From: Solirubrobacter soli DSM 22325
Lineage (GTDB): Bacteria > Actinomycetota > Thermoleophilia > Solirubrobacterales > Solirubrobacteraceae
Length of the DNA stretch: 64,000 nucleotides
Reading direction: 5' to 3'
Assembly: GCF_000423665.1 (NCBI RefSeq)
Contig: NZ_AUIK01000016.1
Location: 1-64,000, forward strand
The position numbers were made by a program, and so were the translations under genes. Of this stretch, positions 62,543 through 64,000 are shown one piece after another. The notes beneath the pieces are model-generated. The model saw only the letters and a list, made by a program, of their open reading frames with translations, had not been told where the DNA came from and made no database searches. Each line of letters begins with the position of its first letter. Positions within the stretch are counted from its first letter, which is position 1.

Positions 62543-63967
62543 TTGCACGCCGCCGCCCGCCGTGTCTGCTTCGCGCTCGCGATGAGCGCCGCCTTTGCCG
62601 TCGCCGGTCCCGCCCACGCGGACACGACCACGTTCGTGTTCACCGGGACCGAGCGGCTGTTCCCCGTTCCCACAGGCGTGACCTCGGTGCACGTGGTGGC
62701 GATCGGCGCGCGCGGCGCGAGCACCGTGGCGGGGCCAGGGGGACAGGGCGCGCGGGTCACCGCTGATCTGCCGGTCACGCCGGGCACGATGCTGTTCGTC
62801 AACGTCGGCGGCTCCAATGGATTCAACGGCGGCGGCGCGGGCGGCTCGACCGGGGGCGCCGTCGGCGGCGGGGCGAGCGACGTGCGGTTGGTGTCGCGCT
62901 CGGGGACGGCGGCGCTCGGCTCACGGCTGATCGTCGCGGCCGGCGGTGGCGGCGCCGGTGGCCTCAACGGCGGCGCCGGCGGGAACGCGGACGCGGTCGG
63001 CGCGGACGCGGGCGTCGCGGGCATCCTCGGCGGCGGGGCCGGGAACGCGCTCGGCGTGGGCGCGGGCGGGTCGGGCGGCGCGTCGGGGGCGAGCGGCTCG
63101 CCCGGGTTCGCCGGGTCGGGAGGCCCGGGCGGCGGGACCGGCCAGTCCTTCGGCGGCGGTGGCGGTGGCGGCGGGTACTTCGGCGGCGGTGGCGGTGGAG
63201 GCGGCATCGGCAACGTCGGCGGCGTCGGCGCTCCCTTCGGCGGCGGGGGCGGCGGGGGCGGCAGCTTCGTCACGCCCGGCGTGCCGGCCACGTTCACGAC
63301 GACGACCGCCGACCCGTCGATCACGATCACCTTCAACGCGCCGGCGCTGACGGCCCCGGGCCCGGTCGCGTTCCCGGCCGACCAGTTCGTCGGGACGCTG
63401 AGCGCGCCGCAGCCGGTGACGATCCACAACGGCGGCGGCGCGCCGCTCGAGCTCGACGGCGCGTCCGCGACCGGCGACTTCCTCGTCGACGCGGGTGCGT
63501 GCATGGCGGCGATCGCCCCGGGCGCGAGCTGCACCGCGCTGGTGCGGTTCGCGCCGACGGCGGCCGGCCGCCGCACCGGCGAACTGACGCTCACCTCCAA
63601 CGATCCGGCCGGTCCGACGGAGGTCGCGCTGTCCGGGGTCGGCGTCCTCACCCCCGCCGCCGAGCCGGGCGCGCCCAGCGCGAAGGGCGACCCCGGCGCC
63701 AAGGGCGACCCCGGTCAGCAGGGCGCGCCGGGCAAGGACGCGCAGTTGCCGGTCGTGACCTGCACGACGAAGCGCAAGAAGACGACGTGCACCACGACGT
63801 TCGCGGCCGGCACGAAGGTCACGCTGTTCCGCAACGGCCGCCTCGCCGCGAGCGGCACCGTCTCGCGCGGGAAGCTCAAGCTGAGCAAGCGCGTCGCGGC
63901 GGGCACCTACGCGCTGCGGGCGGTGCGCGGCGCGCGCGAGCAGCGGATCGTGGTCAGCGTGAGGTGA
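62543..63967 (+). CDS. Secreted Gly-rich protein with choice-of-anchor and collagen-like parts
   Basis: 474 residues from TTG 62543, with TGGAGGAG upstream. Signal peptide (VCFALAMSAAFAVAGPAHA); a Gly-rich domain to ~residue 255 with runs of 8-9 Gly; an ASPM/choice-of-anchor-D beta domain (QPVTIHNGGGAPLELDGASATGDFLVDAGACMAAIAPGASCTALVRFAPTAAGRRTGELTLTSND); a collagen-like stretch AKGDPGAKGDPGQQGAPGKD; and a basic beta tail. Typical actinobacterial surface protein; role unknown. Confidence 0.8.
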   Translation: MHAAARRVCFALAMSAAFAVAGPAHADTTTFVFTGTERLFPVPTGVTSVHVVAIGARGASTVAGPGGQGARVTADLPVTPGTMLFVNVGGSNGFNGGGAGGSTGGAVGGGASDVRLVSRSGTAALGSRLIVAAGGGGAGGLNGGAGGNADAVGADAGVAGILGGGAGNALGVGAGGSGGASGASGSPGFAGSGGPGGGTGQSFGGGGGGGGYFGGGGGGGGIGNVGGVGAPFGGGGGGGGSFVTPGVPATFTTTTADPSITITFNAPALTAPGPVAFPADQFVGTLSAPQPVTIHNGGGAPLELDGASATGDFLVDAGACMAAIAPGASCTALVRFAPTAAGRRTGELTLTSNDPAGPTEVALSGVGVLTPAAEPGAPSAKGDPGAKGDPGQQGAPGKDAQLPVVTCTTKRKKTTCTTTFAAGTKVTLFRNGRLAASGTVSRGKLKLSKRVAAGTYALRAVRGAREQRIVVSVR

Positions 63968-64000
63968 CCACGTTGATCGGCGCCCCGGCCGCGAAGGCGT
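63954..64000 (-). CDS. Possible 3' end of a minus-strand gene leaving the window
   Basis: On the minus strand the last bases read AFAAGAPINVVTSR then TGA (63956-63954). It would overlap the convergent Gly-rich gene by 14 nt, like other convergent pairs here. Too short to identify. Confidence 0.25.
   Translation of the reverse strand, partial: AFAAGAPINVVTSR

Overview
The window is about 70 percent GC, gene-dense and almost free of long gaps (no stretch over 300 bases lacks a gene). Many genes overlap by ATGA, GTGA or TGATG. GTG and TTG starts are common, and many starts have no Shine-Dalgarno sequence but a TAnnnT box 6-10 nt upstream, as expected for leaderless mRNAs. A high-GC actinobacterium of the Solirubrobacterales/Thermoleophilia kind fits best: uvrC-rapZ, gap-pgk-tpiA-gpmI, System I cytochrome c maturation genes, a flagellin and an F420-type luciferase-like oxidoreductase are all present. 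The lineage is inferred from gene content only. No transposase, integrase, phage or CRISPR array is visible, so this reads as core chromosome with lineage-specific insertions.

Layout. 1-2.1 kb: end of a repeat-bearing protein and a Tad-like membrane protein fused to a D,D-carboxypeptidase and a lytic transglycosylase. 2.1-8.3 kb: PLP aminotransferase, degenerate secreted nuclease-like protein, secreted M14 carboxypeptidase, and an unrecognised pair of Cys/His-rich membrane-anchored proteins. 8.4-12.7 kb: MFS exporter, ring-cleaving VOC dioxygenase, threonine aldolase, secreted clan-A glycosidase-like protein. 12.8-22.9 kb: uvrC-rapZ, a three-gene insertion (DUF1254 protein, TetR, quinone reductase with a clear operator), then the lower-glycolysis operon. 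23-28.8 kb: FucP-like permease with an orphan sugar-binding lipoprotein, MarR, UDP-galactopyranose mutase and a glycosyltransferase. 28.8-37.8 kb: lipoprotein, Hsp20, tgt-methyltransferase, Ser/Thr kinase with a lipoprotein, phosphoesterase, M48 protease, DUF3467, rlmH and an RTX-like protein. 37.8-50 kb: argS with an abnormal HIGH motif, a cupredoxin protein, cytochrome c maturation genes in two blocks (ccdA-ccmH-resA; ccmE-ccmF-ccmI-like), tRNA-Gly, rsgA, flagellin with a sigma-28 promoter, a CapA-like protein and secG. 50-58 kb: orphan histidine kinase, two SDRs, and a tyrosine/homogentisate operon (HPPD, serpin, homogentisate dioxygenase, maleylacetate-reductase-like) divergent from an Lrp regulator. 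58-64 kb: acyl desaturase, luciferase-like oxidoreductase, EamA transporter, LysR, and a glycine-rich/collagen-like secreted protein.

Most interesting signals: (1) a compact serpin gene inside the tyrosine-degradation operon; (2) a roughly 50-nt repeat present three times, each copy directly after a UAA stop codon, with an invariant 32-nt C-rich core and flanking arms that differ between copies but stay complementary; (3) an identical 21-bp palindrome three times at gene junctions; (4) an arginyl-tRNA synthetase whose HIGH signature reads TAAS; (5) a recurrent TAnnnT box next to start codons, which also points to a non-canonical ATA start for the histidine kinase; (6) the paralogous Cys/His-rich protein pair at 6.7-8.3 kb.
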